Assembly (NCBI GenBank): GCA_021324095.1
Contig: JAJPJT010000092.1
Location: 1-64,000 of the forward strand
DNA from: Gammaproteobacteria bacterium
Lineage (GTDB): Bacteria > Pseudomonadota > Gammaproteobacteria > Xanthomonadales > Rhodanobacteraceae
DNA length: 64,000 nucleotides
Direction of reading: 5' to 3'
In this document: one piece after another, positions 51,582 to 60,383 of the stretch
How the letters are laid out: every line of letters begins with the position of its first letter
Numbering within the stretch: position 1 is the stretch's first letter
Made by a program: the position numbers and the translations under genes
Notes under the pieces: generated by a model
What the model saw: the letters and a program-made list of their open reading frames with translations, nothing else
What the model was told of the DNA's origin: nothing
Database searches by the model: none

Positions 51582-53669
51582 ATGGCCATTGCCGAACGCC
51601 TGCAGCAATACCCACTCCTGCACATGCTGGTGCACACCAACCCGCGCGACGTGCCCGCGACCGTGGCGCTGCGCAACACCGCCGCGGTGGTGCTGCCGCT
51701 GGCGATTGGCGCCGCGACCGGCCACCTCGCAGCGGGCCTCGGCATTTCCGCCGGTGCGCTCAACACCACGTTTGCCGACCAGCCGGGACCCTACCGGTTG
51801 CGCGTGCAACGGATGCTGCTCGCCGCGCTGGCGGCGGGCCTCGCGGCTTTCGCGGGATCAATCCTGGGGCAATGGTTGCCCGCGCTGCTGGCCGCACTTG
51901 CGCTGTGGGGCTTCGCTGCCGCGCTGCTGGTCGCGGTCGGTCCACACGCCACCCGCGTGGGACTGATCAGCATGATCCTGCTGGTGGTGCTGGGTGCGGA
52001 ACAGCAGCCCGTGGCGCAGGCGTGGGCCGCCGCGGCGCTGATCTTTGCCGGCGGCGTGCTGCAGACACTGTTCGCGATCGCGGCGTGGCCGCTGCAGCGC
52101 TACCGGCCGGAACGGCTTGCCTTGGCGCAGGCTTTTCGCGGACTCGCCGATTTCGCGCGGACCGACAGCGTGCGTGCCAGTCCCATCGCGCTGCCGCCTT
52201 CGCTCAACGACCTGCAGGCGCTGATGTTCGGCGCGGGGCGCGCACGCGGTCGTGCGGTCGAGGCATTTCGCGTATTGACGGAGTTGGCCGAACGCATCCG
52301 CCTCGAACTGTTCGCGCTGGCTCACCAGCAATCGCAGCCCGAATCAGCCGGGCTTCGCGGAACGTTGGCCGAAGCGCGCAGCTCATCGGCCGACGTGCTG
52401 ACGGCGATCGCGGTCGCGCTGGAACAGGCCGCGCCACCGCAAGCACAGGGCGCGCTCGACACGTACATGCAGTCGGTCGCGAAGATCGAAGCCGCGCCGC
52501 CATCACCGACTTTGGGCATTGCGGCTGCACGCGTTGCGGCGCTCGGTGGCCAGTTGCGCGCGGCGGTGCGCAACGCCGACACCGCCGGCAGCCGCGGCGA
52601 ACTCCGCGCACAACGCGCGGAGTTCAAATTGCCGGCAGCCTTGCGTCCCGCCAATCCGCTGGAAATCCTGCGCGCCAACCTGCGCCTGTCGTCGCCCGCG
52701 TGCCGCCATGCCGTCCGCTGTGGCACGTGCCTCGCGATCGCGCTGGCGCTGTCGCGCGTGCTGCCGCTGTCGCGCGGCTACTGGATGCCGATGACCGTCG
52801 CGATCGTGTTGCGTCCTGATTTCGGCGCGACCTGGCGGGTCGGCCTGCTGCGCGTGATCGGAACGCTCGGCGGCCTGCTCCTGACCACGGCCCTGCTGCG
52901 CTTCGGGCTCGGCGGATTCTGGACATCGCTGGCGCTGATGACGGTGTTGTGTTTCGGCTACCGCGAATTTGCGACGGTGCACTACGGCATCGCCGTCGTC
53001 TGCATCACGGGCGTGGTCGTGATCCTGCTGTCGTTCTATGGCATTCCGCCGGAAACTTCCGTGCACGCGCGCGCCATTGATACCGTCCTGGGCAGCGCGC
53101 TGGCGCTCATCGCGTACCTGCTGTGGCCGACGTGGGAACGCGGTCGCGAGCGCGATGTCCTTGCCGGCATGCTCGACGCCTATCGCGAATATACGGCCGC
53201 CGTGCTGCAGGGAGACGCTCAGACGCGGCGCGACACCCGCATCGAAGCACGCGCGGCGCGCAGCCGCGCGCAGGCATCGCTGGACCGCCTGCGCGACGAA
53301 CCTGCAAGCCGCGCCAACCTGCCGCGCGCAGAGGCGCTGGTCGCGCAGGCCAACCGGGTCGTCCGTGCGGCGATGATGCTGGAAGCCTCACGCGGCAGCA
53401 CCGCGGCACCATCGATTCCGCAACTTGATGCGTTCGTGCAGGCCTGCAACGCTGCTTTGCGCGAAGCCGCCGCCGCACTGCGCGAATCGCGAACGCCACG
53501 AGGCGAGCATTCCTTGCGCGCACGGCAGGAGGCACTCGCGACTTCGCTTGCGGACCATCAGGATGCCTTCGCGATCGCCCTGCTCGATGCGAGCGACCGC
53601 ATCGTCGATGCCATCGACAGCCTGCTGCACGTTTTGGGATTGGTGCATTCCCCCGCGGCTACGCAATAG
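51582..53669 (+). CDS. FUSC family inner-membrane transporter (YccS/AaeB-like)
   Basis: A 695-residue protein with two membrane halves: about 20-155 (ATVALRNTAAVVLPLAIGAATG onwards) and about 370-505 (GTCLAIALALSRVLPLSRGYW...YGIAVVCITGVVVIL), each followed by a soluble helical domain. This is the FUSC/fusaric-acid-resistance layout of aromatic acid exporters. ATG 51582 fits the start at the first helix; ATG 51501 is an unsupported alternative. The membrane-fusion partners of AaeAB systems are not present, so the substrate is open. Confidence 0.85.
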   Translation: MAIAERLQQYPLLHMLVHTNPRDVPATVALRNTAAVVLPLAIGAATGHLAAGLGISAGALNTTFADQPGPYRLRVQRMLLAALAAGLAAFAGSILGQWLPALLAALALWGFAAALLVAVGPHATRVGLISMILLVVLGAEQQPVAQAWAAAALIFAGGVLQTLFAIAAWPLQRYRPERLALAQAFRGLADFARTDSVRASPIALPPSLNDLQALMFGAGRARGRAVEAFRVLTELAERIRLELFALAHQQSQPESAGLRGTLAEARSSSADVLTAIAVALEQAAPPQAQGALDTYMQSVAKIEAAPPSPTLGIAAARVAALGGQLRAAVRNADTAGSRGELRAQRAEFKLPAALRPANPLEILRANLRLSSPACRHAVRCGTCLAIALALSRVLPLSRGYWMPMTVAIVLRPDFGATWRVGLLRVIGTLGGLLLTTALLRFGLGGFWTSLALMTVLCFGYREFATVHYGIAVVCITGVVVILLSFYGIPPETSVHARAIDTVLGSALALIAYLLWPTWERGRERDVLAGMLDAYREYTAAVLQGDAQTRRDTRIEARAARSRAQASLDRLRDEPASRANLPRAEALVAQANRVVRAAMMLEASRGSTAAPSIPQLDAFVQACNAALREAAAALRESRTPRGEHSLRARQEALATSLADHQDAFAIALLDASDRIVDAIDSLLHVLGLVHSPAATQ

Positions 53670-53714
53670 CGCTGCGCGACGTCCTTCGTTCCGGAGGGGC
53701 AAACGATTGGGTTA

Positions 53715-53830
53715 CCCCGTGTTCCCGTCTTTTCGTATTCCCATTTTTTGGTCTCCTCGTCTGCTCGTCTTCCCGTCTCCCCCCTCGTCCCTCGTCTCTC
53801 GTCTCTCATCCCTCGACTCTTATACTCCCC
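53715..53830. repeat. Degenerate pyrimidine-rich tandem tract (tcgtctc units)
   Basis: Repeated short units such as ctcgtct, cccgtctc and tcgtctctcg cover about 110 nt immediately before the ACMSD start. The minus strand is correspondingly rich in gagacgagg. It may be polymorphic in length. Confidence 0.65.
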
Positions 53831-53832
53831 GC

Positions 53833-54858
53833 ATGCTGAAGATCGACGTCCACTCGCACATCCTGCCGCCGGAATGGCCGAATCTCGCCGAGAAATACGG
53901 CGATGCGCGTTTTCCGGTGATGGTGAATGCCGACGGCCACCACCGCATCTATCGGGGCAACAAATTCTTCCGCGAGATCTGGCAGAACGCGTTCGACGCC
54001 GAGTTCCGCGCCGAGGAATGTGGCAAGCTCGGCGTCGACGTGCAGGTGATCTCCACCGTTCCGGTGATGTTTTCGTATTGGGCCAAGCCCAACCAGGCCC
54101 GCGAGCTGCACCGTCATTTGAATGTACACACGGCGGAAGTGTGCCGCAGGTATCCGCGGCATTACGCCGGCCTCGGTACCGTGCCGCTGCAGTCGCCGCG
54201 CCTCGCGATCGAGGAGATGGAGCACTGCGTCGAGCAACTCGGGCTGCAGGGCGTGCAGATCGGCTCGCACGTCAACGCATGGAACCTCGACGCGCCGGAA
54301 CTGTTCCCGTTCTTCGAGGCCGCGGCCGACCTCGGCGCCGCAATCCTGATCCACCCATGGGACATGATGGGCAAGGACAGCATGCCGAGATACTGGCTGC
54401 CGTGGCTGGTCGGCATGCCGGCCGAACAATCGCGCGCGGCCTGCTGCCTGATTTTTGGTGGCGTGCTGGAACGCCTGCCAAGCCTGCGCATCGCGTTCGC
54501 GCACGGCGGCGGATCGTTCCCGTTCACCATCGGCCGCATCGAACATGGCTTCCGGATGCGGCCGGACCTCGTGGCCGTGGACAACGCACGCGCGCCGCGC
54601 GAATACTTCAAGCGCCTGTTCTTCGATTCCTGCGTGCACGACCCCGAGGCGCTGCGCTATCTTCTCGACGTGGTCGGGGGCGAGCGCGTGATGCTCGGAA
54701 CCGATTACCCGTTTCCCTTGGGCGAACAACGCCCCGGCAGCGGCATCGACGCGCTCAAACTCGAGCCGCGCAGGCGCGAACGCCTCTTCCATGGGACGGC
54801 GCTGGAATGGCTGGGACTCTCCAAACAACGATTCTCTTCAGGGGAACGTCCGGGTTGA
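53833..54858 (+). CDS. 2-amino-3-carboxymuconate-6-semialdehyde decarboxylase (ACMSD)
   Basis: A 341-residue metal-dependent amidohydrolase. The zinc HxH motif is His7-x-His9 in KIDVHSHILPPEWP, the opening typical of ACMSD. Further ligands are His in LIHPWDMMG (about 176), the catalytic His in AFAHGGGSFP and Asp in MLGTDYPFPLG (about 294). It removes the carboxylate from 2-amino-3-carboxymuconate semialdehyde, sending tryptophan carbon to degradation instead of quinolinate/NAD. kynU and kmo lie 0.6-2 kb downstream, supporting a kynurenine pathway locus. The ATG lies straight after a pyrimidine-rich tract. Confidence 0.92.
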   Translation: MLKIDVHSHILPPEWPNLAEKYGDARFPVMVNADGHHRIYRGNKFFREIWQNAFDAEFRAEECGKLGVDVQVISTVPVMFSYWAKPNQARELHRHLNVHTAEVCRRYPRHYAGLGTVPLQSPRLAIEEMEHCVEQLGLQGVQIGSHVNAWNLDAPELFPFFEAAADLGAAILIHPWDMMGKDSMPRYWLPWLVGMPAEQSRAACCLIFGGVLERLPSLRIAFAHGGGSFPFTIGRIEHGFRMRPDLVAVDNARAPREYFKRLFFDSCVHDPEALRYLLDVVGGERVMLGTDYPFPLGEQRPGSGIDALKLEPRRRERLFHGTALEWLGLSKQRFSSGERPG

Positions 54859-54894
54859 AGAGGTCGACTCTTGTTCCGGTCAAAATCGCCACGC

Positions 54895-54925
54895 CTCCAT
54901 AATCCCGCTGAGTCAAAGGGCAAAA
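54895..54925 (-). repeat. Degenerate composite repeat, copy d (second hairpin lost)
   Basis: gcctccataatcccgctgag then tcaaagggcaaaa resembles the tail and palindrome of the composite family joined directly, with no variable hairpin. A decayed copy. Confidence 0.5.
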
Positions 54926-54977
54926 CCCCGCGGCTTCCGTGCACAATGGCTTGCTCAAGCGATCACAAGGAGATCCG

Positions 54978-55493
54978 ATGAACCGCACCACGCCTTTCCT
55001 GCTGACGCTCCTCGGCACACTCGCACTCTCGCCCGCGGCGTTCGCGGCGGATTACTCCCTGTCTGACGGCGCGGTGAAATTCTCTGCGCCGGACGCGTGG
55101 CCGATGCTGATGGAGAAACTGGAGGGTCCGCGCCAGTTCGTCGCCCTGCAGGTCAAGGATCCCGACGACACCAACGCGCTCGCGCGCATCACCGTCACCA
55201 CCGAGCAGGTCGACGGCGTCGCCGGCTTCCAGAAATTCCTCAACGACGGCACCGCGCGTGCCCGCAAGCTGCCCGGCTACGTCGCCGATACGGCTTTGGG
55301 CAATACGTCGAGCCTGCGCTACACCGCCACCGAGAACCGTGAGAAGAATGCATACACCGAGGTGTACGCATACCGTTCGAACCTCGCGATCCAGGTACGC
55401 TGCATCCGCCCGGTGACAGCGCCGCCGGACTGGCGCGCGACCTTCGATGCGGGCTGCCAGTCGATCGTGACCGCTGTTGAAAAGGCGCCATGA
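54978..55493 (+). CDS. Hypothetical periplasmic protein
   Basis: A 171-residue protein with a clear signal peptide (TPFLLTLLGTLALSPAAFAA, cleavage near residue 24) behind an AAGGAGA ribosome site. The mature part, beginning DYSLSDGAVKFSAPDAW, is reminiscent of small lipid- or stress-linked periplasmic proteins but is not recognised. It has two Cys (RCIRP and DAGCQS) near the C-terminus that could form a disulfide. Its stop overlaps the start of kynU, so it is made with the pathway genes; a role in that pathway is not implied. Confidence 0.75.
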   Translation: MNRTTPFLLTLLGTLALSPAAFAADYSLSDGAVKFSAPDAWPMLMEKLEGPRQFVALQVKDPDDTNALARITVTTEQVDGVAGFQKFLNDGTARARKLPGYVADTALGNTSSLRYTATENREKNAYTEVYAYRSNLAIQVRCIRPVTAPPDWRATFDAGCQSIVTAVEKAP

Positions 55494-56779
55494 CGGGGTT
55501 ATCGAGCGGATTTCGCGCCGAGCCCGAGTGGGCACGCGAGCAGGACGAAAACGACCCGCTGCGCGCCTTCCGCGGTGAATTCCTGATTCCGCCGCACGCC
55601 GACGGCGAACAGACCTATCTCGTCGGCAATTCATTGGGCCTGCAACCGCGCGGCGTGCGCCAAGCATTGCTGGACGAACTGGATGATTGGGCGCGGCTCG
55701 GCGTGGAAGGCCATCTGCACGCGCGGCATCCATGGTTGCCTTACCACAAGGAAGTCCGTGACGGCCTCGCAGAAGTGGTGGGCGCCGAACCCACAGAGGT
55801 GGTCGCGATGAACTCGCTGACCGTAAACCTGCACCTGCTGCTGGTAAGCTTCTATCGCCCGACGCCGCAGCGCCACGCGATCCTGATCGAACCCAACGCT
55901 TTTCCATCAGACCGCGATCTCGCGGCATCCCAGATCCGTTTCCACGGCCACGATCCGGCCGAGGCGCTGATCGAACTCGACGCCGACGAGCCCGGCGGCA
56001 CGGTATCGATGGCCGCGATCGAGCGCGCGCTCGGCGAACGCGGCGAACACATCGCGCTGGTGCTGCTGCCGGCCGTGCAATACCTCACCGGGCAGGCGTT
56101 CGAGATCGCGGGGATCACGCGGCTCGCGCACGCCCATGGCTGCATGGTGGGCTTCGACTGCGCGCATGCCGCCGGCAACATCGACCTCGCGCTGCACGAC
56201 AGCGACTGCGATTTCGCCGCGTGGTGTTCGTACAAGTATCTCAACGCCGGTCCCGGTGCGGTCGCGGGCGCGTTCGTGCACGCGCGACACGCGCGCGAAA
56301 AGCTGCCGCGCTTCGAAGGCTGGTGGGGCCGCAATGAAGCCACGCGTTTCGAGATGCGTCCGGCATTTGATCCGGCGTCCGGCGCCGAAGGCTGGCAACT
56401 CTCCAATCCGCCGATCTTCGCGCTGGCACCCTTGCGCGTCTCGCTGGACCTGTTCCAGCGGGCGGGCATGCCGCGCCTGCGCGAGAAATCGAAGCGTCTG
56501 ACCGCCTACCTTGCCTGGCTGATCGAAACACAGCTTTCCGACGTGCTGGAGATCCTGACGCCGCGCGAACCCGGCCGCCGCGGCGCACAACTTTCGGTGC
56601 GCGTACGCGCCGGCCGCGATGCCGGCAAATCGCTGTTCGAATACCTGGTCTCGCAAGGCGTAATGGGCGACTGGCGTGAACCCGACGTGATGCGGATTGC
56701 GCCCACCCCGCTCTACAACACCTACGCCGATTGCCTGCGCTATGCGGGGGCGGTGCGCGCGTGGCGCACCAGGGGCTGA
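55490..56779 (+). CDS. kynU: Kynureninase
   Basis: A 429-residue PLP enzyme that cleaves kynurenine and 3-hydroxykynurenine to anthranilate or 3-hydroxyanthranilate plus alanine. The PLP lysine is about residue 249 in WCSYKYLNAGPGA, with the PLP-binding Asp in GFDCAHAAGN and the opening FLIPPHADGEQTYLVGNSLG typical of KynU. The start overlaps the preceding gene (ATGA). kmo follows four bases after the stop, giving the kynU-kmo order known in related bacteria. Confidence 0.95.
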   Translation: MTGLSSGFRAEPEWAREQDENDPLRAFRGEFLIPPHADGEQTYLVGNSLGLQPRGVRQALLDELDDWARLGVEGHLHARHPWLPYHKEVRDGLAEVVGAEPTEVVAMNSLTVNLHLLLVSFYRPTPQRHAILIEPNAFPSDRDLAASQIRFHGHDPAEALIELDADEPGGTVSMAAIERALGERGEHIALVLLPAVQYLTGQAFEIAGITRLAHAHGCMVGFDCAHAAGNIDLALHDSDCDFAAWCSYKYLNAGPGAVAGAFVHARHAREKLPRFEGWWGRNEATRFEMRPAFDPASGAEGWQLSNPPIFALAPLRVSLDLFQRAGMPRLREKSKRLTAYLAWLIETQLSDVLEILTPREPGRRGAQLSVRVRAGRDAGKSLFEYLVSQGVMGDWREPDVMRIAPTPLYNTYADCLRYAGAVRAWRTRG

Positions 56780-56783
56780 CCCG

Positions 56784-58343
56784 GTGGGAACGAACGCACG
56801 TCCGCCCGTCACCGTCATCGGCGCCGGACTGGTGGGATCGCTGCTGGCGACGCTGCTCGCGCAGCGCGGCTTCGAGGTCGAGGTGTTCGAGCGACGGCCC
56901 GATCCTCGCGAGCACGGTTTCCTCGGCGGGCGGTCGATCAATCTTGCGCTGGCCGAGCGCGGATTGCAGGCGCTGCGACAGGCTGGACTGGCCGACGCCG
57001 TGCTGGCACAGGCCGTGATGATGCGTGGCCGCATGGTGCACGCGCTGGACGGCTCCACCAACCTGCAGCGCTACGGACTGGACGACTCCGAAGTGATCCG
57101 CTCGGTGTCGCGCGGGGGCTTGAACATCCTGCTGCTGGACGCCGCCGAACGCGCGGGTGCGCGGCTGCATTGCGACGCGGCGCTCGCCGGCACCGATTTC
57201 GCGCGAAATACCATTACGCTGGCGAGCCACGACGGGACCGAACGAACGCATCGACCCGGCCTGCTGCTGGGCTGCGACGGCGCGGGGTCCGCGTTGCGCG
57301 TGGCGATGTCGCGGGCAATCGATCTCGGCGAACGTATCGAACCGCTGGGGCATGGGTACAAGGAACTTGAAATTCCTGCATTGATTCCCTCCCCCCGCTC
57401 GCGGGATTTTCACCCCCTTCCCCGTTCACGACCTCTTTATTCCTCCCCCCGCGTGCGGGGGGAGGTGCCCAAAGGGCGGAGGGGGGATGAGCTTGCGATG
57501 ACTTCGCAAGTCTTACCCCCACCCCAACCCTCCCCCGCGAACGGGGGAGGGGGTGAAAAGCAGGCAGGCGGGGCAAGGGAACGATTCGCGCTCGAACCCC
57601 ACGCCCTGCACATCTGGCCGCGTGGCCATTACATGTGCATCGCGCTGCCCAATACGGAAGGAAATTTCACGGTCACGCTGTTCCTGCCGAACGAGGGGCC
57701 GTTTCCGAGCTTCGCCACGCTGCCGGACGCGGCCGCCGCACGCAGGTTTTTCGAGCAGCAATTCTCCGACGCGCTGGCCTTGATGCCGACGTTCGACGAA
57801 GACTGGAGCGCACATCCGGTCGGGCAACTGGCGACCTTGTATCTCGACCGGTGGCATCTGGATGGCCGCGCAGCGCTGCTGGGCGACGCCGCACACGCGA
57901 TCGTGCCGTTCCACGGCCAGGGCATGAACGCAGGGTTCGAGGATGCGGCGCAACTCGCCGCGCTGCTGGACGCGCAGCCTGCTGATGCGGCCGCGGCGTT
58001 CGCCGCGTTCGAGGCACGCCGCAAACCCAACACCGACGCGATCGCGGCGATGTCGCTGGCCAACTATGTCGAAATGCGCGACGGCGTCGCCGATCCCCAC
58101 TACCTCCTGAAACGGGAACTCGCGGCGGCGCTGACGCAACGCGCGCCCGCGCATTTCATGTCACGATACCGGATGGTCAGTTTCACCTCGCTGCCCTACG
58201 CGACCTGCGTTGCGCGCGATCGCGAACAAACCGCCCTGGTGGAATCGTTGCTGGAGGGCCATACCAGCATGGAAGGCATCGATCTCGACGCGGCCGCCGC
58301 GCACGCGCGAGCCGTTCTCCCGCCCCTGCCACGAGACGCGTGA
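56784..58343 (+). CDS. kmo: Kynurenine 3-monooxygenase with ~67-residue in-frame repeat insertion
   Basis: A 519-residue FAD monooxygenase that makes 3-hydroxykynurenine with NADPH and O2. FAD motifs: VTVIGAGLVGSLLATLLAQRG at the N-terminus and LLGDAAHAIVPFHGQGMNAG further on; the substrate block LEPHALHIWPRG is also present. GTG 56784 lies four bases after kynU. Between GYKELEIPA (to residue 199) and FALEPHALHIW (from 268) there are about 67 extra residues, Pro/Arg/Gly-rich and encoded by palindromic repeat DNA (57381-57584). Without them the length (about 452) equals a normal KMO. The frame is preserved on both sides; whether the product is active or the insert is tolerated as a loop is unknown. 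Confidence 0.93.
   Translation: MGTNARPPVTVIGAGLVGSLLATLLAQRGFEVEVFERRPDPREHGFLGGRSINLALAERGLQALRQAGLADAVLAQAVMMRGRMVHALDGSTNLQRYGLDDSEVIRSVSRGGLNILLLDAAERAGARLHCDAALAGTDFARNTITLASHDGTERTHRPGLLLGCDGAGSALRVAMSRAIDLGERIEPLGHGYKELEIPALIPSPRSRDFHPLPRSRPLYSSPRVRGEVPKGRRGDELAMTSQVLPPPQPSPANGGGGEKQAGGARERFALEPHALHIWPRGHYMCIALPNTEGNFTVTLFLPNEGPFPSFATLPDAAAARRFFEQQFSDALALMPTFDEDWSAHPVGQLATLYLDRWHLDGRAALLGDAAHAIVPFHGQGMNAGFEDAAQLAALLDAQPADAAAAFAAFEARRKPNTDAIAAMSLANYVEMRDGVADPHYLLKRELAAALTQRAPAHFMSRYRMVSFTSLPYATCVARDREQTALVESLLEGHTSMEGIDLDAAAAHARAVLPPLPRDA
57381..57584. repeat. CCCTC/GGGAG composite palindrome inside kmo
   Basis: About 204 nt (68 codons). It contains cctcccccc/ggggggagg (57443-57463), the motif CCAAAGGGCGGAGGGGGG, a small gcgatgacttcgc stem (57494-57508) and accctcccccgc/gcgggggagggt-like arms (57527-57555). 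The same hairpin plus pseudo-palindrome design is seen inside the MBL gene at 37524-37586. Confidence 0.8.
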
Positions 58344-58347
58344 CCAC

Positions 58348-58764
58348 ATGCCATTGCCCGAATCGATCCGCCGCGCCTGGACGGAAACCGATTACCGCGT
58401 GCGGCTGCCGCACGGTGGCTATGCCAGCATCCGCTGCGGGCGACCGCTGCCGGCGCCGCTGCTGGCCTTGCTGAGGGGCGCCGACGATCCCTGGGGCTAT
58501 CTCACGGCATGGAACCCTGCAGGTGTGCGCCTCCAGCACGCCGTCAACCGGATTCGCCAACAGCGGCTGCGGGATGAACTGAAGGAAGGCCATTACCGCT
58601 ACTACTGCGGGGTCGGCGTGGGCACCGGCGGCTGGCGCGAGTCCAGCCTGTTCGTGCCCGGCATGGCCTGGGCGCAACTTGACGCGATGGCGCAGCGGTT
58701 CGGCCAGCTGGGCGTCGTGCGCGGAATCGGTGCGGGGCCCGCGGAATTGCACGATCTGATTTGA
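58348..58764 (+). CDS. DUF3293 family protein
   Basis: A 138-residue soluble protein. The beginning MPLPESIRRAWTETDYRV, the middle WGYLTAWNP and the later HYRYYCGVGVGTGGWRESS are typical of DUF3293. No catalytic residues are assigned in the family. It starts four bases after the kmo stop and is followed by ccmA 90 nt later, so it probably closes the kynurenine cluster transcript. Confidence 0.82.
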   Translation: MPLPESIRRAWTETDYRVRLPHGGYASIRCGRPLPAPLLALLRGADDPWGYLTAWNPAGVRLQHAVNRIRQQRLRDELKEGHYRYYCGVGVGTGGWRESSLFVPGMAWAQLDAMAQRFGQLGVVRGIGAGPAELHDLI

Positions 58765-58853
58765 ACCGCGGCGATCGGGTTGCCATTTGTCCCTGGCCGC
58801 GTTCCTGCGTGGACACTGTCCAGCGGCGCTGGGACAATAGGCAGTTGCACACC

Positions 58854-59492
58854 ATGACCCCGCCTCACGCCCCCGCCGCGCCGCTGCTTTCGGCGTCCCG
58901 GCTCGCGTTTTCGCGCAACGACGAGCCCGTGTTCGGACCGCTGAACTTCAGCCTGGGCCGCGGCGAGACCGTGCTGGTCGAAGGCGACAATGGCTCGGGC
59001 AAGACCACCCTGTTGCGGGTATTGGCGGGCATGCTGCCGGCGAGTTCGGGCGACATCCGCTTCGACGGAATTCCGGCGTCGCGCGACGCGCGCAACGGCC
59101 GCGTGCTGTGGCTGGGCCACCGCACCGGGATGAACGAGTCGCTGAGCCCGCGAGAAAATCTTGCGTTCCTCGCAGGCCTGTACGGCACGCGCGCGGGACA
59201 GAATCCGGACACTGCCATGGCAGCGGTAGGCATCGAAGCCTGGATCGACGAGCCGTTGCGCACGCTTTCCGCCGGCCAGAAAAAGCGCGTGGGGCTCGCG
59301 CGCCTGCGGCTGCTGCCGGGCGATATCTGGCTGCTGGACGAACCCTACGCCAATCTCGACCGGTACGGGATCGATCTCGTGAATCACTTGGTCGCCGAGC
59401 ATTGTCGTGCGGGCGGTGCAGCGCTGGTGACCAGCCACGGCGCGGTGCGCTTTGCCGATCCGAACGCGCGGCACATTCATCTTGTCGCCTGA
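58854..59492 (+). CDS. ccmA: Cytochrome c biogenesis heme exporter ATPase CcmA
   Basis: A 212-residue ABC ATPase. Walker A GDNGSGKTTLLRVL, signature LSAGQKKRVGLARL and Walker B IWLLDEPYANLD are present, with the short CcmA length. It powers release of heme-loaded CcmE from the CcmABCD complex. ATG 58854 is chosen over in-frame 58761 (overlapping the DUF3293 end) because homologues start just before the first beta strand. First gene of ccmABCDEF. Confidence 0.95.
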   Translation: MTPPHAPAAPLLSASRLAFSRNDEPVFGPLNFSLGRGETVLVEGDNGSGKTTLLRVLAGMLPASSGDIRFDGIPASRDARNGRVLWLGHRTGMNESLSPRENLAFLAGLYGTRAGQNPDTAMAAVGIEAWIDEPLRTLSAGQKKRVGLARLRLLPGDIWLLDEPYANLDRYGIDLVNHLVAEHCRAGGAALVTSHGAVRFADPNARHIHLVA

Positions 59493-59504
59493 GCACAAGA
59501 GCAA

Positions 59505-59590
59505 AAGCAATGAACGCGAAGAACGCAAAGAACAGCTTTTTTGTTTTTCTTCGCGCTTCTTCGCGTCCTTCGCGGACCGATGGCTTTTGA
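59505..59590. repeat. Long palindrome with 9-nt repeat arms between ccmA and ccmB
   Basis: Left arm units gaacgcgaa gaacgcaaa gaaca; right arm ttcttcgcg cttcttcgcg tccttcgcgg; the loop holds tttttttgttttt. It resembles a terminator with an internal T run but lies inside the ccm operon, 2 nt before ccmB. Confidence 0.7.
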
Positions 59591-59592
59591 AC

Positions 59593-60348
59593 ATGGCCAG
59601 CCTCACGCAAACGGTGGACCGCGGCACGGGAACGATGGACGTTACGGCCGTTGCGCGTTCGTCACGGCGGCCCGGCACGTGGCGCGCCTGCCGCGCGTTG
59701 CTGCGTCGCGATTTCGTGCTGGCGTGGCGGCGCCGCGGCGAACTGTTCCTGCCGCTGCTGTACGCGGTGATCGTGACGGCGTTGTTTCCGTTCGCACTGG
59801 GACCGGAACCCGAACTGCTCGGCCGCATCGCCGGCGGCGTGCTGCTGGTGATCGTGGTGCTGGCGATGCTGCCTGCGCTGGAAGCGATGTTCCGCGCGGA
59901 CCTCGAGGACGGCACCCTCGAACAATGGCTACTGGCGCCGCAGCCCTTGGCGCTGCTGGCTTTGACCCGCGTCATCGCGCACTGGATCACCACGGTCCTG
60001 CCATTGATCGTCGTGATGCCGCTGCTGGGAGCGCTGCTGGACCTGCCCATGAAAGTGCTGCCGATATTGATCGTCACACTGCTGCTGGCGACCCCGCTTA
60101 TCGCGCTGCTGGGCGCCGTGTTGTCGGCCCTGGCGGCAGGGGCGCGCCGCTCTGGTATCCTGTTGGCATTGATGCTGCTGCCACTGGTGGTCCCGGTGGT
60201 GATATTTGCCGCCGGCGCCATTGCCGCGGCGCAATCCGGCATGCCGTACCTCGCCCCGCTGACGTGGCTGGCCGCGGCACTGGTCCTGGCGATCGTGCTG
60301 GCACCGCTCGCATGCGCGGCAGCCCTGCGAATCGCGGTTGAGTCGTGA
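59593..60348 (+). CDS. ccmB: Heme exporter membrane protein CcmB
   Basis: A 251-residue membrane protein with six predicted helices. The conserved beginning RACRALLRRDFVLAWRRRGE followed by LFLPLLYAVIVTALFPFALG and the block LEDGTLEQWLLAPQPL are CcmB hallmarks. It forms the ABC complex with CcmA and CcmC. The start may be ATG 59593 or ATG 59635 (MDVTAVARS); homologues are about 225 residues, which slightly favours the later one. Confidence 0.93.
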   Translation: MASLTQTVDRGTGTMDVTAVARSSRRPGTWRACRALLRRDFVLAWRRRGELFLPLLYAVIVTALFPFALGPEPELLGRIAGGVLLVIVVLAMLPALEAMFRADLEDGTLEQWLLAPQPLALLALTRVIAHWITTVLPLIVVMPLLGALLDLPMKVLPILIVTLLLATPLIALLGAVLSALAAGARRSGILLALMLLPLVVPVVIFAAGAIAAAQSGMPYLAPLTWLAAALVLAIVLAPLACAAALRIAVES

Positions 60349-60383
60349 TGAAAACCTCCGTCGCACTGCTGACCAACACGCTT

